Origin: Lachnospiraceae bacterium UBA4338
Lineage (GTDB): Bacteria > Bacillota > Clostridia > Lachnospirales > Lachnospiraceae
Reading direction: 5' to 3'
NCBI GenBank assembly: GCA_002393735.1
Contig: DGTK01000013.1
Span: 1-64,000 of the forward strand
Length of the DNA: 64,000 bases
The notes below the pieces were generated by a model, which was not told where the DNA came from, did not search any database, and saw only the letters and a list, made by a program, of their open reading frames with translations. Shown here piece after piece: positions 44,646-52,397 of this stretch (its first letter is position 1; each line of letters starts with the position of its first letter). A program made the translations under genes and the position numbers.

Positions 44646-44690
44646 CGCCTGCGCGGCGTGCGCGGCGCGCGCGGCGGGATGCTCCCCGGC
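44646..44690. other. GC-rich alternating CG tract in the MFS leader
   Basis: The stretch is built of short GCGCGGCG-type blocks with many alternating C-G steps, very unlike the AT-rich DNA around it. It forms the other flank of repeat copy B. It could form strong RNA structure, and alternating CG can adopt Z-DNA. No coding sequence is supported here. Confidence 0.6.
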
Positions 44691-44700
44691 AAATGGGTAT

Positions 44701-44731
44701 AATAAAAGGACAATGCCACAAGACATTGCCC
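44701..44731 (-). terminator. Terminator-like hairpin inside the MFS leader (candidate attenuator)
   Basis: On the minus strand GGGCAATG and CATTGTCC form an 8-bp stem with one G-T pair and an 8-base loop, followed by TTTTATT. It lies between the predicted promoter at 44.8 kb and the gene, so it may stop early transcripts unless something prevents its formation. Confidence 0.6.
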
Positions 44732-44784
44732 AGACGGTCGGCTTATACTGGAAAATCCAGCTACTTACTACACTGTGTTATCAC

Positions 44785-44812
44785 ATAATACCGTCAGCAG
44801 TAAGCATTTCAA
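44785..44812 (-). promoter_or_regulatory. Candidate promoter of the MFS gene
   Basis: On the minus strand TTGAAA (44807-44812) and TATTAT (44785-44790) are 16 bp apart, each 5 of 6 to consensus. It implies a leader of about 180 bases. The rest of 44596-44905 holds the repeat, the GC tract and two hairpins; no gene is seen. Confidence 0.55.
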
Positions 44813-44824
44813 GTTATGCTCTAA

Positions 44825-44872
44825 TTATAAAATACCAGCCCCGCAAATACAAGATATTTTGGGACTGGCATT
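44825..44872 (-). terminator. Terminator after the HD-GYP gene
   Basis: AATGCCAGTCCC and GGGGCTGGTATT (minus strand) pair over 12 bp with two G-T pairs, loop 18 bases, followed by TTATAATT. It lies about 34 bp after the HD-GYP stop. Confidence 0.65.
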
Positions 44873-44905
44873 TTGCCGATTTTTATTCTCTTATGTAAAG
44901 TGAAA

Positions 44906-46015
44906 TTATAAGATTTTTTCAATATAGAGACCGTTCTCCTGACTTAAGTCATATACCTTGAAATCAGTCTGAACGATTGGCTTGGAGAGATGATGCTTAT
45001 TGTTAAATACAATATTGCCCTTCTCCCCGTTACTAAGAAGCACATCATTATGAAGATATGTATTTACTACATTCTCAAGGAAAGTAATGATAAACTCCGG
45101 ATCGTATTTCTGGAAGCCTTCATTTTCATATAATTCCACAACTCTGTACGGACACCATGGTCCTCTGTATACTCTGGCGGAAGTCATGGCATCATAGACA
45201 TCCGCAATACCAACTGCTCTTGCATACTTATCTATCTTCTCTCCCGCGATTCCCAAAGGATAACCTGTGCCATCATATCTTTCATGATGCATAAGCGCCG
45301 AATAAGCGATATGTGGGTCAAGGTAAGTATGTTCCTTCAGTATCTCGTATCCCTTGACGGTATGAGTCTTAACAATTTTGTACTGGGTATCGGTAAGTTT
45401 ATTCGGGCTTTTAATGATGGAATCAGGAATCTTTAATTTACCGATGTCATGCAGAAGTCCGCAAAGTGTAACCAGCTTGGTCTCCTCAGCATCCCAGTGA
45501 AGCCAGCCTGCAAACACATTACAGATAAGCGCCACATTCATGCTGTGCGCGAAAGTCAAATCATCATATTCCCTCATGTTCTGAATCATATCCATTGTGG
45601 ATATGCTGCTGTCACTGAATGTCGTCATGTTGACAGTCTGGGCAAAAAGAGCGTCCGGATCGATTGGCTTATTCAGAGTTACGATATCATTAATTGAGCC
45701 TTTGAAACTCTCCAGATTCTCCTCGAATTCCTTCTTAAACTTTTGGAAATTAGGACTGGCTTTAACCATCTGCGAATGCACGCTTTCCTCGAATACCGGA
45801 GGCGGCGCAATCTCAATAGGCTTTATCTCTTCATATTTTATCTCTGCATTGTCATCCTGGATTACAACAGAAGGTATTGAATAATAGGCAAGACGGGTTA
45901 TAGCCTTATCCGTCAGTACAAAATCCTTGGAAAAGACCAGCTGCCCTGTGAAATTAAGTATATCATCTGCCAGCACCATTCCCGGCACCAGTTCACTTGT
46001 TAATACCTCTCTCAT
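44906..46015 (-). CDS. HD-GYP domain c-di-GMP phosphodiesterase
   Basis: The 369-residue cytosolic protein has an N-terminal region of about 140 residues without a clear family (it contains LVPGMVLADDILN, as in many HD-GYP proteins), then the HD-GYP domain (about 145-320): FAHSMNVALIC, LCGLLHDIGKLKIPDSI, TVKGYEILKEH, MHHERYDGTGYPLGI and AVGIADVYDAMTS. The HD pair, the H-H-E-R-x-D-G-x-GYP signature and the downstream D-x-Y-D-A-M-T are all intact, so it should be active. It would degrade c-di-GMP. It is a single-gene unit: the gene before it is divergent and a terminator follows. The start has AGGA six bases upstream. Confidence 0.92.
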   Translation of the reverse strand: MREVLTSELVPGMVLADDILNFTGQLVFSKDFVLTDKAITRLAYYSIPSVVIQDDNAEIKYEEIKPIEIAPPPVFEESVHSQMVKASPNFQKFKKEFEENLESFKGSINDIVTLNKPIDPDALFAQTVNMTTFSDSSISTMDMIQNMREYDDLTFAHSMNVALICNVFAGWLHWDAEETKLVTLCGLLHDIGKLKIPDSIIKSPNKLTDTQYKIVKTHTVKGYEILKEHTYLDPHIAYSALMHHERYDGTGYPLGIAGEKIDKYARAVGIADVYDAMTSARVYRGPWCPYRVVELYENEGFQKYDPEFIITFLENVVNTYLHNDVLLSNGEKGNIVFNNKHHLSKPIVQTDFKVYDLSQENGLYIEKIL

Positions 46016-46073
46016 AGCCTGTCCTCGTTGATATAATATATCTAAATAATTATATCATAATTTGCTTGCTGTA

Positions 46074-46082
46074 TGCTATAAT
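46074..46082 (+). promoter_or_regulatory. Extended -10 promoter of the plus-strand membrane protein gene
   Basis: TGCTATAAT, 36 bp before the GTG start codon. No -35 match. The same nine bases form the promoters proposed at 15.71 and 31.19 kb. Confidence 0.65.
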
Positions 46083-46118
46083 ATTTTGTAAGCGATTCCT
46101 ACTTAAAAGGAGATAATT

Positions 46119-47912
46119 GTGAGCACAAATAAGAAAAATATTCTCATAAATCTGATTAAAGCACTGACCAGCGCCTATGCCCTTCTTTGCGTATTCAATC
46201 CTCCTTTGGAGAATTCAGCCGGGCTGATTTATTACATAAAAGAATCTTTTTTTGAAATCTTTGATGTTAATAACCTGCTTTTTGTTTTATTATTTGCGAT
46301 TTTTTCATTTTTCTATATAGAATTATCCAAACATAAAAAAACTATCAAGGGTAGCCTTATTCTTTCTATATTTTTCGCCTGCTGCCTTCTTCTGGGCATC
46401 TTCTACCGCTACAACGGAACCCTGGTTTTATTCTACGGTAGTTTAAGCGGCGTAATCAAAACCGCACTTTGCATTTCAGGCTATGCTTTTCTATTTGATA
46501 ATCTTATTTATCTTATCTTTACAGGTCTTGATAAACTTAAAAATAATACTGATAACAAAACCCGCTTCTGGACGTCTGGCGTCTTTATTAAGACTTTTGC
46601 CGTACTGATGCTAATCTATCTTCCTTTCATAATTCTTTCCTATCCGGGAAATATGTGTTATGACGCAGAGTGGCAGATTTATGAGATGACTCAGAATGTA
46701 GGCTTTACCCTTCATCATCCACTTATCAATTCCATTTTTATGGGTGGAATTGTCAAAATCGGCCAGCTGATATTCGGTTCATATAATAATGGAACTTTTC
46801 TTTATATCATTGTGCAGGATTTAATTCTTGCGGCAGTTTTCTCCTATTCATTAAGTTATCTTTCAAAGAAGAATATTAATGTATGGGTATTAAGGTTCTT
46901 AGCTTTTTTCTTTGCATTCAATCCTGTTATTGCCAATTTCGGCACCACTGTTCTTAAGGATATGACATTTACCGCCTTTACCTACCTGTTTGTGGTATTT
47001 CTTGCTAAATGTCTTATTGATGATGATAAGGATAATAAAAAATGGATCTGGCTTTGTATAGTGCAGATTCTTGTAATCTGGTTTAGAAATAACGGACTTC
47101 ATATGCTTTTGTTATCAGATTTGGGAATTATTATTTTCTTATTATTCACAAAGAAAAAAGACTTATTCAAGAAGTTCTTAATTGCATCCGGTGTGGCTAT
47201 TGTACTTGCAGTTGTTATATCCACTGCTGCAGCCCATGTTCTTCACGCCGAAAAAGGAAGCCGCGGAGAGATGTTATCTCTTCCATTCCAGCAAACCGCC
47301 AGATATGTAAGATATTACGGTGATGACTTAACTGAGTGGGAGCGAATGGCTATCGTAAAGGTACTTGGCAATCCTGACGATCTTGCCACCTCCTATGATT
47401 ATGGTATTGCCGATCCGGTTAAGGCTCATTTCAGAATAGAGTGCGAAACCAAAGACATAGTTAATTATATGATTGCCTGGGCTAAAATGTTCCCAAGGCA
47501 CCCGGGAGTATATATCGATGCATTTTTGGTTCATGTTTATGGCTGGTTTGATCCGGCAGCTGATAATTATATCAGATATGAATTTAAGTACGATAATACA
47601 ATATTTGAAAGAAACGCTGCACTTGATACATTGGCTCAGCGCTACACAGCCATACTCATTATGGAATATGACTTTGCCCCTACTGCCCTTCTTGCCAATA
47701 TGGGCTTCTGGGTATGGGGATTATTCCTACTTGTTTTATATCAAAAGAGGAACTTAGAAGATAAAACATACCGTATGCTTAACCTGCCGCTTTGGATATC
47801 ACTTCTTATCTGCATGGCAGCCCCTGCATTCTACATGCACCCGCGTTACGGCTTCCCAATTCTCTTCGCAGTTCCATTCCTGTACGGAGTTACATTGTGC
47901 CGTAGAAAATAA
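46119..47912 (+). CDS. Multi-spanning membrane protein, DUF6020-like
   Basis: The 597-residue protein has about 13-14 membrane segments and a GTG start with AAAAGGAG six bases upstream. A conserved exported segment after the fifth or sixth helix reads SYPGNMCYDAEWQIYEMTQN then TLHHPLINSIFMGG, with Asp and His residues at the start of a loop, a layout shared with GT-C-type transferases. FGTTVLKDMTFTAFTYLF and FRNNGLHMLL follow. The long C-terminal exported part contains WFDPAADNYIRYEF. This fits what I recall of the DUF6020 family, which occurs near wall- and polysaccharide-related genes; function is unknown to me. It is the only plus-strand gene outside the IS and converges on murA. Confidence 0.75.
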   Translation: MSTNKKNILINLIKALTSAYALLCVFNPPLENSAGLIYYIKESFFEIFDVNNLLFVLLFAIFSFFYIELSKHKKTIKGSLILSIFFACCLLLGIFYRYNGTLVLFYGSLSGVIKTALCISGYAFLFDNLIYLIFTGLDKLKNNTDNKTRFWTSGVFIKTFAVLMLIYLPFIILSYPGNMCYDAEWQIYEMTQNVGFTLHHPLINSIFMGGIVKIGQLIFGSYNNGTFLYIIVQDLILAAVFSYSLSYLSKKNINVWVLRFLAFFFAFNPVIANFGTTVLKDMTFTAFTYLFVVFLAKCLIDDDKDNKKWIWLCIVQILVIWFRNNGLHMLLLSDLGIIIFLLFTKKKDLFKKFLIASGVAIVLAVVISTAAAHVLHAEKGSRGEMLSLPFQQTARYVRYYGDDLTEWERMAIVKVLGNPDDLATSYDYGIADPVKAHFRIECETKDIVNYMIAWAKMFPRHPGVYIDAFLVHVYGWFDPAADNYIRYEFKYDNTIFERNAALDTLAQRYTAILIMEYDFAPTALLANMGFWVWGLFLLVLYQKRNLEDKTYRMLNLPLWISLLICMAAPAFYMHPRYGFPILFAVPFLYGVTLCRRK

Positions 47913-47955
47913 CTGGCCCGGCAAATTAAGGTCATCAAAAATGTTTAATTTTGCT

Positions 47956-47983
47956 CTCCCGGCGCCGAAGGCGCCGGTGGGAG
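47956..47983. terminator. GC-rich hairpin between convergent genes
   Basis: CTCCC plus GGCGCC pair with GGCGCC plus GGGAG around a GAA loop, with a three-base bulge. There is no clear T tract, though it lies 44 bp after the membrane protein stop. Confidence 0.5.
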
Positions 47984-47998
47984 CCCTCATAAATAAAT

Positions 47999-48019
47999 AC
48001 CTGCACGTTAAGTGTAGGT
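47999..48019 (-). terminator. Terminator after murA
   Basis: ACCTACAC and GTGCAGGT (minus strand) form an 8-bp stem with one G-T pair and a 5-base loop, followed by ATTTATTTAT, 9 bp after the murA stop. Confidence 0.6.
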
Positions 48020-48027
48020 CTTAACCC

Positions 48028-49371
48028 TTACGCAAACTGCTTAATATTAAATTTCGCTATATCTTCCCGGTTCTCGAACCTGTAAATATATCCGCCGAGG
48101 GCACGAAGTTTCTCATCAAAATATTCATATCCTCTTTCCACCAGCTCAGCCTGCTCAATGATACTGCACATAGGCACATCAAAGATTGGACTGTCTTCAA
48201 GTTCTCTCGGAGACTTGGCTGATAATGCGGCGATGACAAGAGCAGCTCCCGCTCTTAAGTCGCAGGCATTAACATTGGCCGGTGTATAATTAGGCACTGA
48301 ATTAATATTGATTGTGGTACCTGTAACGCTCATCTTGGCTCCCATGTTACGAATCTCATCAACATATCTGAATCTGTTATCAAAGACTGTCTCAGTAACA
48401 AGGCTCATACCGTCTGCCAGACCAAGAGTTACTGTAATAAGTGGCTGCATATCCGTTGGGAAACCTGGATATGGATGAGTCTGTACATTGGTATGTCTTA
48501 TATAATCTCCGGCGATTACCCTGATGGAATCGTCATATTCCTCTACTCTGCAATTCATCTCGCGAAGCTTACCGGTTACACAGTCCATATGCTTAGGAAT
48601 GATATTCTTAACAAGGATATCGCCTCCTGTAATGGCTGCTGCCATCATAAAGGTTCCGGCCTCAATCTGATCAGGAATTATTGTATATTCTGATGCATGA
48701 AGTTTAGGAACACCGGTAATACGGATGTTATCTGTACCTGCGCCTCTTATGTTCGCTCCCATTGAGTTAAGGAAGTTTGCAATATCAACCACATGCGGTT
48801 CCTTGGCTGCACTTTCAATTACTGTCTTGCCTTCAGCAAGCACTGCTGCAAGCATAACATTAATTGTTGCACCTACTGATACTTTATCAAAATAAATATG
48901 TGTGCCATATAATCTGTCAGCCTTAACCGAAATAAAACCATTGGATATTCCAACTCTGGCACCCAGAGCACTGAAGCCCTTCTCATGCTGGTCGATACCA
49001 CGTGTACCCAAATCACATCCACCAGGAAGAGGAACCTGTGCTTCATTATATTTACCAAGAAGAGCACCAATAAGATAATAAGAAGCTCTTATCTTCTTAA
49101 TCTGCTCTGTCTCTACTATCATATTGTTAATGCGACTGCCGTTGATAGTATAAGTATGAGGATCATCCTTAGACTGCTCAACGAAGGCTCCGATACTTGC
49201 TATGGCATTAAGCATTGCCTTAATGTCAGATACCATTGGCACGTTATGAATCACAACGGTCTCATCTGTCATTATGGAAGCTGCAATAATGCCCAGGGCT
49301 GCGTTCTTAGCACCGCTAATCTCAACCTCACCCTTAAGTGGTTTGCCTCCATGCACTAAATATAGTGACAT
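48028..49371 (-). CDS. murA: UDP-N-acetylglucosamine 1-carboxyvinyltransferase (MurA)
   Basis: The 447-residue protein has the EPSP-synthase fold. It opens with GGKPLKGEVEISGAKNAAL (the catalytic Lys-Asn pair), and has the PEP-binding loop with the reactive cysteine in LPGGCDLGTRGIDQHEKGF (Cys119), so it should be sensitive to fosfomycin. PDQIEAGTFMMAAAITGG and PGFPTDMQPLITV (the general-base Asp) follow, then FDNRFRYVDEIRNMGA and ACDLRAGAALVIAAL. It catalyses the first committed step of peptidoglycan synthesis. It has its own promoter and terminator. A GGAG eight bases before the ATG fits. Firmicutes often carry two MurA paralogues; which of the two this is cannot be said. Confidence 0.97.
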   Translation of the reverse strand: MSLYLVHGGKPLKGEVEISGAKNAALGIIAASIMTDETVVIHNVPMVSDIKAMLNAIASIGAFVEQSKDDPHTYTINGSRINNMIVETEQIKKIRASYYLIGALLGKYNEAQVPLPGGCDLGTRGIDQHEKGFSALGARVGISNGFISVKADRLYGTHIYFDKVSVGATINVMLAAVLAEGKTVIESAAKEPHVVDIANFLNSMGANIRGAGTDNIRITGVPKLHASEYTIIPDQIEAGTFMMAAAITGGDILVKNIIPKHMDCVTGKLREMNCRVEEYDDSIRVIAGDYIRHTNVQTHPYPGFPTDMQPLITVTLGLADGMSLVTETVFDNRFRYVDEIRNMGAKMSVTGTTININSVPNYTPANVNACDLRAGAALVIAALSAKSPRELEDSPIFDVPMCSIIEQAELVERGYEYFDEKLRALGGYIYRFENREDIAKFNIKQFA

Positions 49372-49477
49372 ATTAAAACTCCAATCGTTATTACTGTCTA
49401 CTGATATATACTATATCTTGTAAAATCTGAATTATCCAATACAAAATATCCGAATAGACACTTTTACACCATATTCT

Positions 49478-49506
49478 ATTATACTATGTAAGATATTTCT
49501 TGTAAA
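49478..49506 (-). promoter_or_regulatory. murA promoter
   Basis: On the minus strand TTTACA (49501-49506) and TATAAT (49478-49483) are exactly 17 bp apart; start near 49471 gives a leader of about 100 bases. Confidence 0.82.
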
Positions 49507-49540
49507 TATATAATTCTCGGGGGGGTGCCTCGCCCCACAC

Positions 49541-51118
49541 TTAATTCATATAGCTGAGCGGATTAACCTGGCTTCCATTTATCAAAATCTCGAAGTGGAT
49601 ATGAGGTCCCGTACTTACACCGGTATTACCTGACGCCGCAATCTTCTCGCCCTGGGATACCTTCTGTCCAACCGATACATAAATCTTGGACAGATGTCCG
49701 TATCTGGTCTGTCTTCCGTCCGGATGGTCTATAAAGATTACATTACCATAACCCCTAGCCCATCCTGCTCTTGAAACCGTACCACCACAGGATGCCACAA
49801 CAGTGGTACCAACAGGAGTAGCCCAGTCAATGCCTTTATGGAAGGTGGATGCACCGGCTGTCGGAGCTGTTCTTCTACCAAAGCCTGAGGTAAATCGTCC
49901 ACCCGAAATCGGCTTGATATATGTTGGAGGAATCTTGGTTCCACGCTCGATGATTTTGGGAACCGCCTCCATCAGAACATCTTCTTTTACAATTAACTTA
50001 TCAATCTCTGTATCATTCTCATAGGTCATATCCGCCACAATACGTCTGTATCCGGCGCTGGCCTCCTGAACGGTAACCTTCTGATTGGTATACCAGTCAT
50101 CATTATCGATGTAGATGATATCCGCTTCATAACTCTCCTCGTATGAAGTTCTCTCCGTCCAGATAACTGAGAGCGTCGGCTCCGGCACAGTAATAACGAG
50201 GGCCTGATTCTCACGAATCGTGGAATTGATATCCTCCATCGTATCTTTGTTCATCGCCACAATATCTTCCATCGGAATGCCAACTTTAATGGAAATCTCA
50301 GAGAGCGTATCACCCGCCTGAACCTCGTAGATTTGCTGCACATCCTGCTCATTTGTAAGCAGATTAAGCGCCGTATCAATATCCGAAATCTCGCTCTTAT
50401 TTACGTAGGTTCCCGCGACTTCCACCTCTTCAGAGAACTCAATATTTCTAAGCCCGTACTGATACTCGTCAAAGGATTTCTCCCTCTCATCATCGGCTCT
50501 CTTAATACACTCATTCATATCATTTTCTATACCAACCATTGGGACAAAATCCCCGAACTCGTCAGCCTTCTTATAAACATCAGCTGTATATGAGTCAAAG
50601 ACTTTCTTCTCATTTCGGTCAAGCTTAAGATCATATATACCTTCTGTATCATACGCAAGAAGGGCCTTCTTAAGAAGAGTCTCCACATCATCCTTGGTGG
50701 CAAGATTCACGATTTCTGAATTAACCTTGACTGTGTAGGCACTTTCAAGAGCGTCCTTGTGATTTGCGCTCATAAGTTCCACCATGCGGTCCTTAACTGC
50801 CTGCGGCGAGTCGGTCTTTTTAATTAGTGACTCTTCCCCCACAAGTTCAAGATCAGGCTCAGATATCATATAGAGTTTGTCTGTCTCCATCTGAAGCTGC
50901 TTTCTCGCTTCATCCATAAGGGAATAAGCCTCTGCCTCAGAGCCTACAACACCCACGGTCTCACCATACATTTTGATGGTAAAATGATTATCCCCGGTGG
51001 ATTTATAAATTGTAAAATTCGGGATAAAAAAGAATGCACAAGTAAGGGTGCCCATGAGCACCCTTAATAAATATGCTTTATATCTAAAATGAAATCTTGA
51101 TAAATGACGACGTTTCAT
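49541..51118 (-). CDS. Cell-wall peptidase: LysM, G5 and M23 (LytM) domains
   Basis: The protein has about 525 residues from the ATG at 51118 (MKRRHLSRFHFRYKAYLLRV), chosen because a basic stretch then a membrane helix (LMGTLTCAFFFIPNFTIY) fits a signal anchor; a longer frame would overlap the upstream gene. About residues 260-310 are a LysM repeat (YEVQAGDTLSEISIKVG), followed by a G5 domain (SYEESYEADIIYIDNDDWYT, then KVTVQEASAGYRRI) and the M23 peptidase with zinc ligands in FHKGIDWATPVG and TGPHIHFEI. GRFTSGFGRRTAP is the usual M23 start. It would cut peptide cross-links or activate other hydrolases outside the membrane. Such proteins occur widely in Clostridia. Confidence 0.92.
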   Translation of the reverse strand: MKRRHLSRFHFRYKAYLLRVLMGTLTCAFFFIPNFTIYKSTGDNHFTIKMYGETVGVVGSEAEAYSLMDEARKQLQMETDKLYMISEPDLELVGEESLIKKTDSPQAVKDRMVELMSANHKDALESAYTVKVNSEIVNLATKDDVETLLKKALLAYDTEGIYDLKLDRNEKKVFDSYTADVYKKADEFGDFVPMVGIENDMNECIKRADDEREKSFDEYQYGLRNIEFSEEVEVAGTYVNKSEISDIDTALNLLTNEQDVQQIYEVQAGDTLSEISIKVGIPMEDIVAMNKDTMEDINSTIRENQALVITVPEPTLSVIWTERTSYEESYEADIIYIDNDDWYTNQKVTVQEASAGYRRIVADMTYENDTEIDKLIVKEDVLMEAVPKIIERGTKIPPTYIKPISGGRFTSGFGRRTAPTAGASTFHKGIDWATPVGTTVVASCGGTVSRAGWARGYGNVIFIDHPDGRQTRYGHLSKIYVSVGQKVSQGEKIAASGNTGVSTGPHIHFEILINGSQVNPLSYMN

Positions 51119-51122
51119 ATAC

Positions 51123-52211
51123 CTATCCGATAATACCGAATACGGATAATGCTGTAAGCGCAATATTAACAAGTGTAAGAATGATTGCAATTACGATGGC
51201 AACTCTTGTAGCCTTAAGCTTATCATATAATACACTGTTATGCTTCATAAGATTATCTGTCTGTTCCTTAATCTGCTCTTCAACAACAGCCTGAACATTA
51301 CGATAAACCTTAACATTCTCCTTATGGGTGAAATCATCGGAAGCTCTGAACATTTCCTGAATTGCAGCCTTGTCTTCCTCGGCTCTCTGCAAACGTTCCT
51401 CTTCCTTGATTCTCTCCTCTTCGGCTCTCTTAGCTTCCTCTTCCATCTTACGAACCAGGTCGTCCTCTGATGGATTATGAATATTCTCAACAGTACTTCT
51501 GATATATTCCAGATGATCTGCGATTTCCCTGTTCTCTCTTCTCATTGTAAGAAGAGCATTATCAACTGTATTCTTAACCTGTGTCTTAAGTTCATCATTG
51601 GAATTCTTAAGAGCGTCTGTAGTTGAACGGATTTCCTGAGCAGATACCTTCATATCCTCAGTGCTAAAAGCCGCCCCGCTTACAGATGACTTAAGTTCCT
51701 CTATTGTAGCCTTAAGTTCACTTGCAGTTGCATTAACTTCACTTGCTGAATTTCTGACATCATCAGATGCACCTTTTATTTCATCAGCAGAAGCCTTGAC
51801 ATCATCTACCATCTGACGAACTGATGCAACTGAACCTGATACCTCAAGTGATGACTGTTTCATCTCATCAACAGGTATCATGAGAGTATTGTTAACTGAA
51901 GCATTAAGTGCTTCATCAAGTGCTCCCATTATTGCTTCACTAAGACCTGCACTGATATCTGATGATTCTACTGCCACATCTTCTGATCTTGAAGACTGGA
52001 ACTTGGTTATACTCTCATCTACCAAAGCATTAATCTTATCGGTAAGCTCTGAGTTCTTATAATTAAGTTTGCGCATATCAGTAAGAATTGCTTCATATGC
52101 AGCAACCTGTTCTTTAAGTCTGTTCATCTCATTGGCCTCAGCCTGAGCATTAGCTTTAATCATCTCCTGAGCGTTGAACTTAGAAGCGAGCTTATCTGTG
52201 AAATTATCCAT
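51123..52211 (-). CDS. Tail-anchored coiled-coil protein of unknown function
   Basis: The 362-residue protein is almost all helical. Residues 15-60 and about 100-250 carry heptad-like runs rich in Ala, Ser, Asp and Lys (VDDVKASADEIKGASDDV, ATASELKATIEELKSSV), resembling the signalling helix of chemoreceptors but without their conserved hairpin tip. Residues about 255-290 are a highly charged EEEAKRAEEERIKEEERL helix. A single C-terminal membrane segment (VAIVIAIILTLVNIALTALS) anchors it with the bulk in the cytoplasm. GGAGG stands four bases before the ATG. It lies just upstream of the M23 peptidase gene (4-bp gap), which suggests a joint role in wall growth. I do not recognise a named family. 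Confidence 0.75.
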   Translation of the reverse strand: MDNFTDKLASKFNAQEMIKANAQAEANEMNRLKEQVAAYEAILTDMRKLNYKNSELTDKINALVDESITKFQSSRSEDVAVESSDISAGLSEAIMGALDEALNASVNNTLMIPVDEMKQSSLEVSGSVASVRQMVDDVKASADEIKGASDDVRNSASEVNATASELKATIEELKSSVSGAAFSTEDMKVSAQEIRSTTDALKNSNDELKTQVKNTVDNALLTMRRENREIADHLEYIRSTVENIHNPSEDDLVRKMEEEAKRAEEERIKEEERLQRAEEDKAAIQEMFRASDDFTHKENVKVYRNVQAVVEEQIKEQTDNLMKHNSVLYDKLKATRVAIVIAIILTLVNIALTALSVFGIIG

Positions 52212-52300
52212 TTCAAACCTCCATTACATTAGAGCGTGTAATTCTAAAAGCGTACTAAAATATTGTAACATTTACCCCCGCTTTGTGCAAGGGGTTAGAC

Positions 52301-52391
52301 CAGCGCAAGGACAAAATGCTCTCGCCAAAGCGATCCTGTGAAGCTTGCTTCAATGAGCTTTGGGGAGAGTAGTTTTGGACGAAGCGCGCAG
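52301..52391. repeat. About 90-bp imperfect palindrome at the end of the Enzyme I gene
   Basis: The arms CTCTCGCCAAAGC (52319-52331) and GCTTTGGGGAGAG (52357-52369) pair over 13 bp with one mismatch; inside is a second stem GAAGC-TT-GCTTC (52340-52351). The symmetry continues outward imperfectly to GCGC blocks near 52303 and 52388. The outer edge lies a few bases after the stop of the Enzyme I gene. The rest of 52212-52300 holds another short CCCC/GGGG hairpin and a weak promoter (TTGCAC-17-TACAAT, minus strand). Confidence 0.75.
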
Positions 52392-52397
52392 CGTCGC

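Noticed and set aside
44596..44721. In-frame N-terminal extension of the MFS transporter
   Set aside because: It lies wholly in the GC-rich tract and the 33-bp repeat, gives a low-complexity Arg/Ala peptide, and the GGAGG site and conserved family start support 44595.
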